In this document: piece after piece, positions 16,369 through 24,836 of the stretch
How the letters are laid out: the number at the start of each line of letters is the position of its first letter
Numbering within the stretch: position 1 is the stretch's first letter
Source of the DNA: Pseudonocardia xinjiangensis
Lineage (GTDB): Bacteria; Actinomycetota; Actinomycetes; Mycobacteriales; Pseudonocardiaceae
DNA: 54,814 nt
Direction of reading: 5' to 3'
Assembly: GCF_012911925.1 (NCBI RefSeq)
Contig: NZ_JAAXKY010000033.1
Coordinates: 1-54,814, forward strand
The notes under the pieces: model-generated
The model's database searches: none
Told to the model about the DNA's origin: nothing
The model's input: only the letters and a program-made list of their open reading frames with translations
Position numbers and translations under genes: made by a program

Positions 16369-17738
16369 CGGAGTTCCGGAGCGATGAGAACGCCGTTCGC
16401 CGTGGTGGGGGTGCTGCCGGGGTCCGTTCCGAGCACGGCCCGCCTGCTGCGCGGCAGGCCCGTTCGCCCGGCTGCGTCGGGGCGCACCATGAGGATCTGG
16501 TGCACGCCCATCCGGTTCTCCTCGAACGCCAGTGCCGCGCCCGCCAGGTAGAGCAGCCAGACGCGGTACTGCTCCTCGCCGATCAGCGCGACGGCCTCCG
16601 CCTCCCGCTCCCGCAGCGTGTCGAGCCAGGGCCGGACCGTCCAGACGTAGTGCTCGCGCAGCGAGTGGACGTCGACGACCTCCAGCCCGGCCTCCTCGAG
16701 GAGGGTGACGGTGGATCCGAGCGGCCGCATGTACATGTCGGGCGCGACGTAGCGCTCCATGAACGCTCCCCCGCCCGGCGCCGGGTTGTGGCCGGACGCG
16801 CCGCGGGACATCTGCTGCAGCAGCAGCCGGCCGTGCGTCGCCAGCAGCCTGTGCAGCTGCGCCGCGTAGACCGGGTAGTTGTCCTGGCCGACGTGCTCCC
16901 CCATCTCGATGGACGCGATCGCGTCGAAGGGCTGCTCGGGGACGTCGGCGCCGATGGCCCGGTAGTCCTGCAGCCGGATCTCCACCCGGTCGGCCAGCCC
17001 CATGGCCCGCACGCGGGCGAGCCCGTACGCCTGCTGCTGCGCGGACAGGGTGACGCCGACGGCGTGCACGCCGTAGTGCTGCGCGGCGTGGACGAGCAGG
17101 GCCGCCCAGCCGCAGCCGACGTCGAGCAGCCGCATCCCCGGGGCCAGGCCGAGCTTGCGGCAGATCAGGTCGAGCTTGTCGCGCTGGGCGTCGGCCAGCC
17201 CGTAGCCGGGCGAGCCCTCCTGGGTCCAGTACCCGCAGGAGTAGGCCATCTGCGGGTCGAGCAGGAACTCGTAGAACTCGTTGGAGAGGTCGTAGTGGTG
17301 CGCGATCGCGGCCCGGTCGCGGCGGCGGGTGTGCAGGCCGCCGGACAGCCGGGCCTCGGACGCGGGGGGCTTCGGGCGAGGGCCGATGGCGCGGAGCCGG
17401 GCCGCGACGGCGACGGCGTCCACGACATCGGCTCGGGTCAGCCGCACCCCCGCGAGGCTCTGGGCTCTCGCGAGCTTCCAGAACCGCGACAGGCCCTCGG
17501 CGATGTCGCCGTCGACGGCCAGCTCGCCTGCCACGAACGCCCGCGCCAGACCCATCTCGCCGGGGTTCCACAGCAGCCGCCGCAGCGCCCGGCGGTGCCG
17601 GACGACCACCACGGGCGCATCCGGGTCGTCCCCGGGGCCGGCCTCGCTGCCGTCCCAGGCGCGGAGTCGGATCGGCAGCGGCGCGCCGATCAGGCGTTCG
17701 ACGAGCCCGGCGAGCTGCGGGGCCACGGGGCGGGGCAT
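16365..17738 (-). CDS. Cyclopropane-fatty-acyl-phospholipid synthase family methyltransferase (copy 1)
   Basis: 457 residues. N-terminal region with 'LAVDGDIAEGLSRFWKL' typical of the CFA group, then 'HHYDLSNEFYEFLLDPQMAYSCGYW' and the SAM site 'LLDVGCGWAALLVHAA', 'ASIEMGEHVG' and an active-site-like region. CFA enzymes add a methylene or methyl group from SAM to a cis double bond of phospholipid acyl chains. ATG at 17738 is preceded by AGGAGACCCC. It is 44 nt after the second CFA-like gene and coupled (GTGA) to the DUF1295 gene. It differs strongly from copy 2 in sequence and N-terminus, so the pair is not a recent duplication and may act at different positions or steps. Confidence 0.92.
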   Translation of the reverse strand: MPRPVAPQLAGLVERLIGAPLPIRLRAWDGSEAGPGDDPDAPVVVVRHRRALRRLLWNPGEMGLARAFVAGELAVDGDIAEGLSRFWKLARAQSLAGVRLTRADVVDAVAVAARLRAIGPRPKPPASEARLSGGLHTRRRDRAAIAHHYDLSNEFYEFLLDPQMAYSCGYWTQEGSPGYGLADAQRDKLDLICRKLGLAPGMRLLDVGCGWAALLVHAAQHYGVHAVGVTLSAQQQAYGLARVRAMGLADRVEIRLQDYRAIGADVPEQPFDAIASIEMGEHVGQDNYPVYAAQLHRLLATHGRLLLQQMSRGASGHNPAPGGGAFMERYVAPDMYMRPLGSTVTLLEEAGLEVVDVHSLREHYVWTVRPWLDTLREREAEAVALIGEEQYRVWLLYLAGAALAFEENRMGVHQILMVRPDAAGRTGLPRSRRAVLGTDPGSTPTTANGVLIAPELR

Positions 17739-17782
17739 GGGGTCTCCTGAGATCCGGCGGAGCGGTGGGGGCGGCAGCGGGG

Positions 17783-19066
17783 TCAGCGGCGCTGCAGCGA
17801 GAGCTGGAAGACGTCGAGGTAGCCGACGCGGAACCCGGCCTCGCAGTAGGCGAGGTAGAACTCCCACATCCGGCAGAACGTCTCGTCGAACCCGAGCGCG
17901 GCGACCTCGTCGCGGCGCGAGAGGAACGTGCGCTGCCAGTGGGCCAGCGTGCGCGCGTAGTCCGGACCGAGGCTGCGCCGCTCGACGATGCGCAGCCCCG
18001 TGTGGTCACGCAGGTTCTGCTCGATCGCCTCGACCGAGGGGATCACCCCGCCCGGGAAGATGTACTTGGAGATCCACGTGTAGTCGTGCTGCGTCACCAG
18101 CATCCGGTCGTGCGGCATGGTGATCGACTGCAGCCCGACGCGACCGGCCGGGCGCAGCAGCCGGTCCAGCGCGGCGAAGTACGTCGGCCAGTACTGCACG
18201 CCGACGGCCTCGACCATCTCGACGCTGACCACGGCGTCGTAGCTGCCCTGGGCCTCGCGGTAGTCGCGCAGCAGCACCTGCACGCGGTCGGCAACGCCCG
18301 CGGCGGCGATCCGCTCCTCGGCGAGATGGGCCTGCTCGGACGACAGGGTCATCGTCGTGACGCGGGCGCCGCGCTGCGCGGCCCGGACGGCCAGCTCACC
18401 CCAGCCGGTCCCGATCTCCAGGACGTGCATCCCGGAGCGCACGCCTGCCATGTCGAGGACGGCGTCGATCTTGCGGCGCTGCGCCGCCACGAGGTCGTCG
18501 CTGCCGTCGGCGAACCAGGCCGCGGAGTAGGACATCGTCTCGTCGAGGAACGTGGCGAACAGGTCGTTGGACAGGTCGTAGTGCCGGTGGATGTTCTCCC
18601 GCGCGCCGTCGAGCGTGTTCGCCTCGGCGCCGGGTCTGCGTGCCTCGGCGAAGCGGCGGCCGATGCGCTGCAGGACCGGCGGGATCAGCGTGGACAGCTG
18701 GGCGGCGAAGGGGGTGAGCAGGTCGGCCGGGCGCGTGCAGATCCAGTCCCCGACCATGTACGACTCCCCGAAACCGATCTTCGAGCCCGTGCCCAGGCGG
18801 TGAAAGAAGGCCTCCGGTCGCACGACCCGCATCACCGGCGAGTCGAGCCCGCCCGCTCCGATCCGCTCCCCGCCCGGGAACACCACCCGCACCGGCAGTG
18901 ACCGCACCGCCCGCCGGAACAGCGCCTCGGCGATCCGCGCCTTGGCCGGAGCGCGGGGCACGGTGGCGAGGCCGGGCCACACGCCGGCGCTGGGCCGCGC
19001 TAGGTCGAGTCCCGTCGGCCCCGTGGCGAGGGCGGCGCCGGGCTGGCTGATCGGTTCGGCGGTCAC
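17783..19066 (-). CDS. Cyclopropane-fatty-acyl-phospholipid synthase family methyltransferase (copy 2)
   Basis: 427 residues from GTG 19066, which overlaps the DUF1365 stop (GTGA). Visible: 'GTGSKIGFGESYMVGDW' (substrate entry region conserved in the cluster-linked CFA proteins), 'ENIHRHYDLSNDLFATFLDETMSYSAAWF', SAM motif 'VLEIGTGWGELAVRAA', 'VVSVEMVEAVGVQYWPTYF', 'SITMPHDRML' and 'WISKYIFPGGVIPS' (family active-site face). This is the copy that belongs to the widespread FAD oxidoreductase-DUF1365-CFA gene set. It would methylate or methylenate an unsaturated acyl chain with SAM. Confidence 0.93.
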   Translation of the reverse strand: MTAEPISQPGAALATGPTGLDLARPSAGVWPGLATVPRAPAKARIAEALFRRAVRSLPVRVVFPGGERIGAGGLDSPVMRVVRPEAFFHRLGTGSKIGFGESYMVGDWICTRPADLLTPFAAQLSTLIPPVLQRIGRRFAEARRPGAEANTLDGARENIHRHYDLSNDLFATFLDETMSYSAAWFADGSDDLVAAQRRKIDAVLDMAGVRSGMHVLEIGTGWGELAVRAAQRGARVTTMTLSSEQAHLAEERIAAAGVADRVQVLLRDYREAQGSYDAVVSVEMVEAVGVQYWPTYFAALDRLLRPAGRVGLQSITMPHDRMLVTQHDYTWISKYIFPGGVIPSVEAIEQNLRDHTGLRIVERRSLGPDYARTLAHWQRTFLSRRDEVAALGFDETFCRMWEFYLAYCEAGFRVGYLDVFQLSLQRR

Positions 19067-19848
19067 TGGACGCCCTCCTGCGGGTGATGGCTCGGTCGGG
19101 GGACCACGGGGAGCCTGCGCAGCCACAGCGCGATGCCGTGACGGCGGATCAGCGCCGTGGTCCGGTGGGTGACGAGAGGTCGGCGCAGCAGCATCCGGAC
19201 CAGCGATGCCGCGGTGGCCGCCCGGCGGGCGCCGACGACGGTGGCGGTGAGCGCGGTGCTGCCCTGCTGGCGCAGCGACACCGACACGGTCAGCCGCTCG
19301 CCGGGCACCGGCAGGTGCATCGCGTAGTGCCCGTCCACGGACAGGAAGGGCGAGACGTAGAAGTCCTTGGCCGTGCTCGCCCGGCCCGCGGCGTCGGGGT
19401 GGAGCAGGTAGCAGTGCCGCTCGCCGTAGGTGTTGTGCACCTCGGCCACGACGCAGTCGAGTACGCCGTCGGGCCGGTGGCACCAGTAGACGGTGATCGG
19501 GTTGAAGACGTGGCCGAGCAGCCGGGCGTTGGCGAGCATCAGCACCTGCCCACCACGCAGGTCCACGCCCTGGCGGGCCAGCCAGGCATCGAGGTTCTGC
19601 CGGATCGAGCGCTGCGGGTCGCCGAGGTGGTCGCGGGCCTCGAAGCGGGCGAACGGCCGGAGCCACCGCGGCAGTGCGGGCAGCGCGTCGAGGTCCACCA
19701 GCCACAGGTAGACCCCGTGCCGGAAGGAACGCTCCAGCCGCTGCCTGCGGACGTGGCGCACTTCGGCGTCGTACAGCGCGGGCACCGCCACCGGCGCCCG
19801 GACCACCGGCGCCGGGTCCGTCCCGGCGCGTCCGACGGTGGTGGTCAC
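19063..19848 (-). CDS. DUF1365 family protein
   Basis: 261 residues from GTG 19848 (GTGA overlap with the FAD gene). Features: 'ALYDAEVRHVRRQRLERSFRHGVYLWLVDLD', 'RQNLDAWLARQG', 'NARLLGHVFNPITVYWCHRPDG', 'VHNTYGERHCYLL', 'KDFYVSPFLSVDGHYAMHL'. These match the COG3496/DUF1365 family, whose members nearly always sit between an FAD oxidoreductase and a CFA-like methyltransferase. The biochemical role is not settled; the protein is thought to take part in acyl-chain modification. The C-terminal region is basic with several His. Confidence 0.92.
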   Translation of the reverse strand: MTTTVGRAGTDPAPVVRAPVAVPALYDAEVRHVRRQRLERSFRHGVYLWLVDLDALPALPRWLRPFARFEARDHLGDPQRSIRQNLDAWLARQGVDLRGGQVLMLANARLLGHVFNPITVYWCHRPDGVLDCVVAEVHNTYGERHCYLLHPDAAGRASTAKDFYVSPFLSVDGHYAMHLPVPGERLTVSVSLRQQGSTALTATVVGARRAATAASLVRMLLRRPLVTHRTTALIRRHGIALWLRRLPVVPRPSHHPQEGVQ

Positions 19849-21122
19849 CAGCCTGCTCCGAGCGTCGTGGCCGCCCGCACCCCGGCGGCGCACCCGTCCT
19901 CGTGGAAGCCCCACCCGTGGTAGGCGCCCGCGTAGGCGAGGGTGGGGTCGTCGAGCTCGGGCAGCCGACGCTGCGCGGCCACCGACTCCGGCGTGTAGAC
20001 CGGGTGTTCGTAGCCCATCCGGGCGATCACCCGCGCCTGGTCCACCCGCTGGGCGCCGCCAAGGGTCACGACGTAGTCGTCGGGTTCGGTGAGCCGCTGC
20101 AGCCGGTTCATGTCGTAGCTGACCAGCACCGGTGCGCCGGTGGACGAGCACGCGGGCTTCAGGTAGTTCCACGATGCCCGCGCACCCGGCCGCTGCGGCA
20201 GCACGGAGGTGTCGGAGTGCAGCCAGGTCTCGTTGCGGGAGTAGGTGAACGCCCCCAGCACGGCGCGCTCGGCCGCGCTCGGCTCGGCCAGCAGCGCCAG
20301 AGCCTGGTCGGGGTGGGTCGCGACGACCACACGGTCGGCACGGTGGAGCCCGCCCGCGTCGTCCCGGATCTCGATCCCGTCGGCGCGGCGCACGAGCGCC
20401 CGCACCGGGGTGGCGACCCGGACGGCGCTGAGGTTCTTCACCACCCGCTCGACGTAGCTGCGCGAACCGCCCACGACGGTGCGCCACCGCGGCGAGCCGC
20501 CCACCGCCAGCAGCCCGTGGTGGTCGAGGAACGTGAAGAGGTACCGCGCCGGGTAGGACAGCGACACGCTCTCGCCCGCCGACCACACCGCGCTGACCAC
20601 CGGGAGCAGGAAGTGCTCGGCGAAGTAGCGCGAGTAGCCGCCCACCGCGAGGAACGCCCCGAGCGGGACGTCGCCGGCGCGCTCGTCGGCCAGCACGCGG
20701 CGCGCATGCCGGTGGAACCGCAGCACCTCGGCCAGCATCCGCAGGTACGCGGGCCGGCTCAGGTTGGAGGCCTGTGGGAACAGGCCGCCCAGGCCGCGCG
20801 CTCCCGCGTACTCCAGGCCGCACCCGTCGCACCGCACGCTCATCGACATGTCCGAGTCCTGCGTCGACACCCCGAGCTCGCCGAACAGCCGCAGCAGGTT
20901 CGGGTAGGTGCGCTCGTTGTGCACGATGAACCCGGTGTCGACGAAGGTGGTGCCGCCGTCGGAGCTGACGACCTCGTGGGTGTGCGCGTGGCCGCCCAGC
21001 CGCGTGTCGGCCTCGAACAGGGTGACGTCGTAGCGGCGCTGCAGCAGGTGGGCGGCGGTCAGCCCGGCGACACCGGCCCCGATCACCGCGGCGGTGGGAC
21101 GGCTCGCAGCAGTGGTGCTCAT
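19845..21122 (-). CDS. FAD-dependent oxidoreductase of the amine-oxidase/desaturase type (COG2907)
   Basis: 425 residues. Dinucleotide fold 'AAVIGAGVAGLTAAHLLQRRYDVTLFEA' at the N-terminus, 'GGHAHTHEV' and 'VDTGFIVHNERTYPNLLRLFGELGV', the substrate/FAD elements 'VVATHPDQALALLAEPSAAE', and the C-terminal FAD-binding 'YAGAYHGWGFHEDGCAAGVRAA'. It resembles COG2907 proteins and, more distantly, phytoene desaturases. ATG at 21122 overlaps the hydrolase stop (ATGA). In this gene set it is expected to oxidise or desaturate a lipid chain next to the methyltransferase's site. Confidence 0.92.
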   Translation of the reverse strand: MSTTAASRPTAAVIGAGVAGLTAAHLLQRRYDVTLFEADTRLGGHAHTHEVVSSDGGTTFVDTGFIVHNERTYPNLLRLFGELGVSTQDSDMSMSVRCDGCGLEYAGARGLGGLFPQASNLSRPAYLRMLAEVLRFHRHARRVLADERAGDVPLGAFLAVGGYSRYFAEHFLLPVVSAVWSAGESVSLSYPARYLFTFLDHHGLLAVGGSPRWRTVVGGSRSYVERVVKNLSAVRVATPVRALVRRADGIEIRDDAGGLHRADRVVVATHPDQALALLAEPSAAERAVLGAFTYSRNETWLHSDTSVLPQRPGARASWNYLKPACSSTGAPVLVSYDMNRLQRLTEPDDYVVTLGGAQRVDQARVIARMGYEHPVYTPESVAAQRRLPELDDPTLAYAGAYHGWGFHEDGCAAGVRAATTLGAGW

Positions 21123-21838
21123 CCGTCGGCTCCAGGTCGGGAGGTGGTGACGACGGCGCGCAGGCCGTCCGGGGCGGGTTGGCGCATGGCGTTCGCGATC
21201 ACCGGGTCCTCCGGTTCGACGCCGAGCACCCCGAGTGCGAACCGGCGGACGAGCGAGTGCCAGTCGCGGGTGCGGGCGAGCATGTAGTGGCCCGCTCCGT
21301 GGAGCTCGAAGCGCGCTGTCCGGTCGGCCACCTGCTTCGCACGCACGGCGTAGGCGTAGGACTCGCGCGGATCGGTGTAGCGCTCGCGGTCTCCATGAAC
21401 GATGAGCACGGACCTCTCGGCGAGCTGGTTCACGGGGTCGGAACCGTCGAGCCACGGTGCGAGCGCGCACACCGCCACCACGTTCGGCGCGCCCGCCGCC
21501 GTCAGCGCCGCTCGGCCACCCATCGAGTGGCCGACCAGCACCACCGGGAGCCCCGGATGCCGCCTCGCGATCTCCTCGAGCGCCCACGCGGCGTCCCGGG
21601 CCGCGTCCTTGGCCGGTGCGTTCCACCCCCGGTAGCGGTAACGCAGCTGGTAGACGGCGGGGCCGGCCCCGGAGAGCACCCACGCGAACGACAGCATCCG
21701 GGCGTAGGCCAACCGCCTCCGCCCACCGCTCGCGTGGCTGGTCGACCGGCCGCCGTGCAGCACCAGGACGACCCCGGGCGGGGCAGCACCGAAGCGGCCG
21801 ACGGCGTCCAGACGGGGCAACTGCTGGTTCTCGGGCAC
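21119..21838 (-). CDS. Alpha/beta hydrolase, first gene of the lipid-modification operon
   Basis: 239 residues. 'GVVLVLHGGRSTS' (oxyanion), 'VVLVGHSMGGRAALTAAG' (nucleophile elbow G-H-S-M-G), 'VLIVHGDRERYTDPRESYAYA' (acid region) and 'FELHGAGHYMLAR' (His) give a complete triad. It looks like a small dienelactone-hydrolase/esterase-type enzyme. GTG at 21838 has GAGG 7 nt upstream and its stop overlaps the FAD gene start (ATGA), so it leads the operon. It might release or remodel acyl groups for the downstream enzymes, but no direct evidence exists. The promoter must lie in the 217-bp gap to the divergent nickel/cobalt permease. Confidence 0.87.
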   Translation of the reverse strand: MPENQQLPRLDAVGRFGAAPPGVVLVLHGGRSTSHASGGRRRLAYARMLSFAWVLSGAGPAVYQLRYRYRGWNAPAKDAARDAAWALEEIARRHPGLPVVLVGHSMGGRAALTAAGAPNVVAVCALAPWLDGSDPVNQLAERSVLIVHGDRERYTDPRESYAYAVRAKQVADRTARFELHGAGHYMLARTRDWHSLVRRFALGVLGVEPEDPVIANAMRQPAPDGLRAVVTTSRPGADG

Positions 21839-22055
21839 GGACGACCTCGGGGGTGGGCGGACGGTTTCCCAGGTGTGTTCCGCCGGCCGGGCCTCGACGG
21901 ATGATCAATGCGACCGAGGTCACACCGCTGCCGGCCAGGCCCCGGCACCAGCCGGTGATCAGTATCGATCCGTTCGTGCCCGGCCAGGCGGTTCGTCGCA
22001 CCGTGGGTCACCGACGCCACACGATCGCATCAGTGAATATCTGAACAGCTCAGCA

Positions 22056-23165
22056 ATGATTACCGGCGTGGTCGAGATCGGGATGACGGACCGGGGACAG
22101 GGTTTCGACCGGACGGACCGGATCCAGATCGGCAGTATGGCGGCCTTCATCCTCGGGCTGACCGCTCTCGGCTGGTCCGTACTGGCCGGACCCGTGGCCG
22201 CAGCCGGCTACTCGCTCGGGACCCAGGGGACGTTCGGGGTCGGGCTGGGGCTGACCGCGTACCTGCTGGGCATGCGCCACGCCTTCGACGCCGACCACAT
22301 CGCCGCGATCGACAACACCACCCGCAAGCTCGTCGGCGAGGGAAAGCGCGCCCGGAGTGTCGGGTTCTGGTTCTCGCTCGGCCATTCGTCGGTGGTGCTC
22401 GCCCTGTGCGTCCTCCTGGCCGTCGGGGTCCGGGCGGTGGCCGGGGACCTGGACGACACCTCCCGGGTGAAACAGCTCATGGGCCTGATCGGGACGATCC
22501 TCTCCGGAGGCTTCCTCGTGCTCATCGGCCTGCTCAACCTGCTCGCGCTGGTCGGCATCGCCCGCGTCTTCCGCAGGATGCGCACCGAACCGCTCGACGA
22601 CGAGGCACTGGAGCAGCACCTGAACGCCCGCGGCTTCCTGACCAGGCTCCTGGGCCGGGTGATGCGGACGGTGAGCAAGCCGTGGCACATGTTCCCCATC
22701 GGCTTCATCTTCGGGCTCGGCTTCGACACCGCCAGCGAAGTGACCCTGCTCGTGCTCGCCGGCGGCGCAGCCGCGTTCGACCTGCCCTGGTACGCCGTGC
22801 TCGTCCTGCCCGTGCTGTTCGCCGCGGGCATGAGCCTGTTCGACACCGCCGACGGCGTCTTCATGTCCGCGGCCTACAGCTGGGCGTTCCTCAAGCCCGT
22901 CCGCAAGGTCTTCTACAACATGACCATCACCGCGCTGTCCGTGGTCGTCGCGCTCGTGATCGGCATGATCGAGCTGCTCCAGCTCCTGGCCGACCGGCTG
23001 GGCACCACCGGCGGGCCGCTCGGCCTCGTCAGCGCGCTGAACCTCGAGTACGTCGGCTACATCGTCGTGGGCCTGTTCCTGGTGGTCTGGGCGCTGGCGG
23101 TCTCGCTATGGCGGTTCGGCCGGATCGAGGAACGCTGGAGCGTCCCCGAGGCCGAGTCACCGTGA
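22056..23165 (+). CDS. NiCoT-family nickel/cobalt permease
   Basis: 369 residues, about eight membrane helices. The NiCoT signature 'RHAFDADHIAAIDNTTRK' (helix II metal-binding), 'FSLGHSSVV', 'LGFDTASE' and 'GMSLFDTADG' are all present. These permeases import Ni2+ or Co2+ with high affinity; some members (NhlF) serve cobalt nitrile hydratases, others urease or hydrogenase. Starts at ATG 22056, GTG 22068 and ATG 22083 are all in frame and none has a strong ribosome site. It is divergent from the lipid operon and its stop abuts the stop of the copper operon without a gap. A link to the cobalt-type claw protein 10 kb away is an inference. Confidence 0.93.
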   Translation: MITGVVEIGMTDRGQGFDRTDRIQIGSMAAFILGLTALGWSVLAGPVAAAGYSLGTQGTFGVGLGLTAYLLGMRHAFDADHIAAIDNTTRKLVGEGKRARSVGFWFSLGHSSVVLALCVLLAVGVRAVAGDLDDTSRVKQLMGLIGTILSGGFLVLIGLLNLLALVGIARVFRRMRTEPLDDEALEQHLNARGFLTRLLGRVMRTVSKPWHMFPIGFIFGLGFDTASEVTLLVLAGGAAAFDLPWYAVLVLPVLFAAGMSLFDTADGVFMSAAYSWAFLKPVRKVFYNMTITALSVVVALVIGMIELLQLLADRLGTTGGPLGLVSALNLEYVGYIVVGLFLVVWALAVSLWRFGRIEERWSVPEAESP

Positions 23166-24836
23166 TCAGTAGACCCGGTAGTGCGCCGCGGTGGAGTAGG
23201 CGTCGGCGGAGTCGACCGTGACGTCGAGCGCGAGGGTCCACGGGCCCGGCAGCGGCACGACGGCATCCGTGCTGTGCCACCGCGCCGACGCCGTGGTGGG
23301 GGCGGGGCCGGGGTCCGGGGCCAGCGCGACCGCCAGCGCTGCCACCTCGGTGGAGGAGAGGCTCGCGGTGATCGCCTGGACCGGCGCCGGCCGGCCGGCC
23401 GCGTCCGTCACGGTGAGCTCGAGGCTCTGCCGGCCTCGCCGGGTGCCGTCGACGTGGACGTGGACGGTGTCCGGCCCCAGCGGAGCGGTCATGTCGGACG
23501 GCGGCCCGTAGGTGGTGTTGCCCGGAGGTTCGGACACCAGCAGCGCGGTGACCGCCAGCACCACGACGGCGAGGCCGGCCTCGATGCGCACGCTGCGCCG
23601 GACGACGCTGCGCACGTCACCACCGGTCAGCACGCGGCGCTGCGCCACGGCCGCGGCGACGAGCACCAGGCCGATGACCGCGAGCTTGACCAGCAGGACG
23701 ACGCCGTAGCCGGTGGACCACAAGGCCTCGACGGGATCGATCTGACGGGAGGCCTGGAACTCCCCGGTGAGCACCAGGCACGCCACGCAGCTGTAGGCGA
23801 CGCAGGACCAGCGCGTCATCCCGGCGGCGCTCAGGGGGAACCCGCCGGAACGGGCGGCGGGCAGCACGATCGTGAACAGGACGGCCAGCCCACCCAGCCA
23901 GACCGCCATGGCGGCCAGATGCAGGACGGCGGAGATCATCGCGGCCGGCACGTCGGAGCCGACCGCCTCGTGTCCGGTCAGCGCGACGGTGACCAGCAGG
24001 GCCACGGCGACCGTCCCGCCGGCGACCGCGTACCGGCGGCGCTGCAGGCGCCCCGCCCACGCCGTGGTCAGCAGTGGGGCCACCACCACGAGCAGGAGCA
24101 GGCGGGCGAGCAGCTCACGTCCGAAGGCACTGTCCAGCGTCTGTCCCGCGTCGGCGAACCGCCACACCGCCGACCAGCTCTCGTTCTCCGCACGCGGCCC
24201 CTGCAGCAGGAACGGCGCGATGGTGCTGAGCACCATCAGCAGCCAGCCCGCCCACATGAGCAGGCGAGTCCGGCGCGCGGCGAGCGCCCAGGGCCACAAC
24301 GCCGCCGCCGCGGCCGCGACGCCGACCAGCAGCACGATCCCCAGGTACAGCAGGCCCTCGCCGGCGTCGGCGGTGACGTCGAGCGCGCGTGCACGGTCGG
24401 GCGGGGCGACCGGGGCGACCGGGGCGGCCGAGGGGTCCACGCCCACGCCGAAGGTGATCGAGCCGCCGACGATGTGCGTGTCGGCCGACACCACCCGCCA
24501 GGTCACCGCGTAGGTGCCGGTGGGCAGGTCCGGTCGGAGCGGCAGCACGATGGTCGTGCCGTCCGCGGACTGCGTCAGCCGTCCGGTGTCGACACGGTCG
24601 CCGGTCGCGGAGATGACCTCGTCGGACGCCGGGATGGGCTGGACCGCTTCGTCGAAGGTCAGCGTGACGGTGGCCGGAGCGTGCTCCAGCCTGGCGCCGT
24701 CCTGCGGTGAGCTGCTGTCCAGCACCGCGTGCGCGGCGGCCGGGCCGGCCAGCCCGACGACCGTGACGCAGGACAGCACGGCGGCGAGGACGAGGGTCAG
24801 GAGCCGGGGCCCGCCCAGCCGCAGGATCCGGCTCAA
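23166..24836 (-). CDS. CopC-CopD fusion copper-resistance/uptake protein
   Basis: 556 residues. A signal peptide is followed by the CopC domain beginning at the mature 'HAVLDSSSPQDGARL' (N-terminal His copper ligand) and containing 'TFDEAVQPI' and 'VSADTHIVGGSITF'. Then about eight membrane helices of the CopD type, including 'LLYLGIVLLVG', 'ISAVLHLAAMAVWLGGL' and 'QASRQIDPVEALWSTGYG', and a C-terminal periplasmic beta domain with 'TVHVHVDG'. The family (YcnJ-like) moves or binds copper at the membrane. The probable start is a TTG at 24836 overlapping the YcnI stop (TTGA), which is unusual; no GTG or ATG lies nearby in frame. Last gene of the copper operon. Confidence 0.92.
   Translation of the reverse strand: MSRILRLGGPRLLTLVLAAVLSCVTVVGLAGPAAAHAVLDSSSPQDGARLEHAPATVTLTFDEAVQPIPASDEVISATGDRVDTGRLTQSADGTTIVLPLRPDLPTGTYAVTWRVVSADTHIVGGSITFGVGVDPSAAPVAPVAPPDRARALDVTADAGEGLLYLGIVLLVGVAAAAAALWPWALAARRTRLLMWAGWLLMVLSTIAPFLLQGPRAENESWSAVWRFADAGQTLDSAFGRELLARLLLLVVVAPLLTTAWAGRLQRRRYAVAGGTVAVALLVTVALTGHEAVGSDVPAAMISAVLHLAAMAVWLGGLAVLFTIVLPAARSGGFPLSAAGMTRWSCVAYSCVACLVLTGEFQASRQIDPVEALWSTGYGVVLLVKLAVIGLVLVAAAVAQRRVLTGGDVRSVVRRSVRIEAGLAVVVLAVTALLVSEPPGNTTYGPPSDMTAPLGPDTVHVHVDGTRRGRQSLELTVTDAAGRPAPVQAITASLSSTEVAALAVALAPDPGPAPTTASARWHSTDAVVPLPGPWTLALDVTVDSADAYSTAAHYRVY

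Noticed and set aside
15538..18009. An 823-codon minus-strand open frame
   Set aside because: Only 15538-16368 (DUF1295) is real; the rest is a shadow of the CFA-type gene in another frame.
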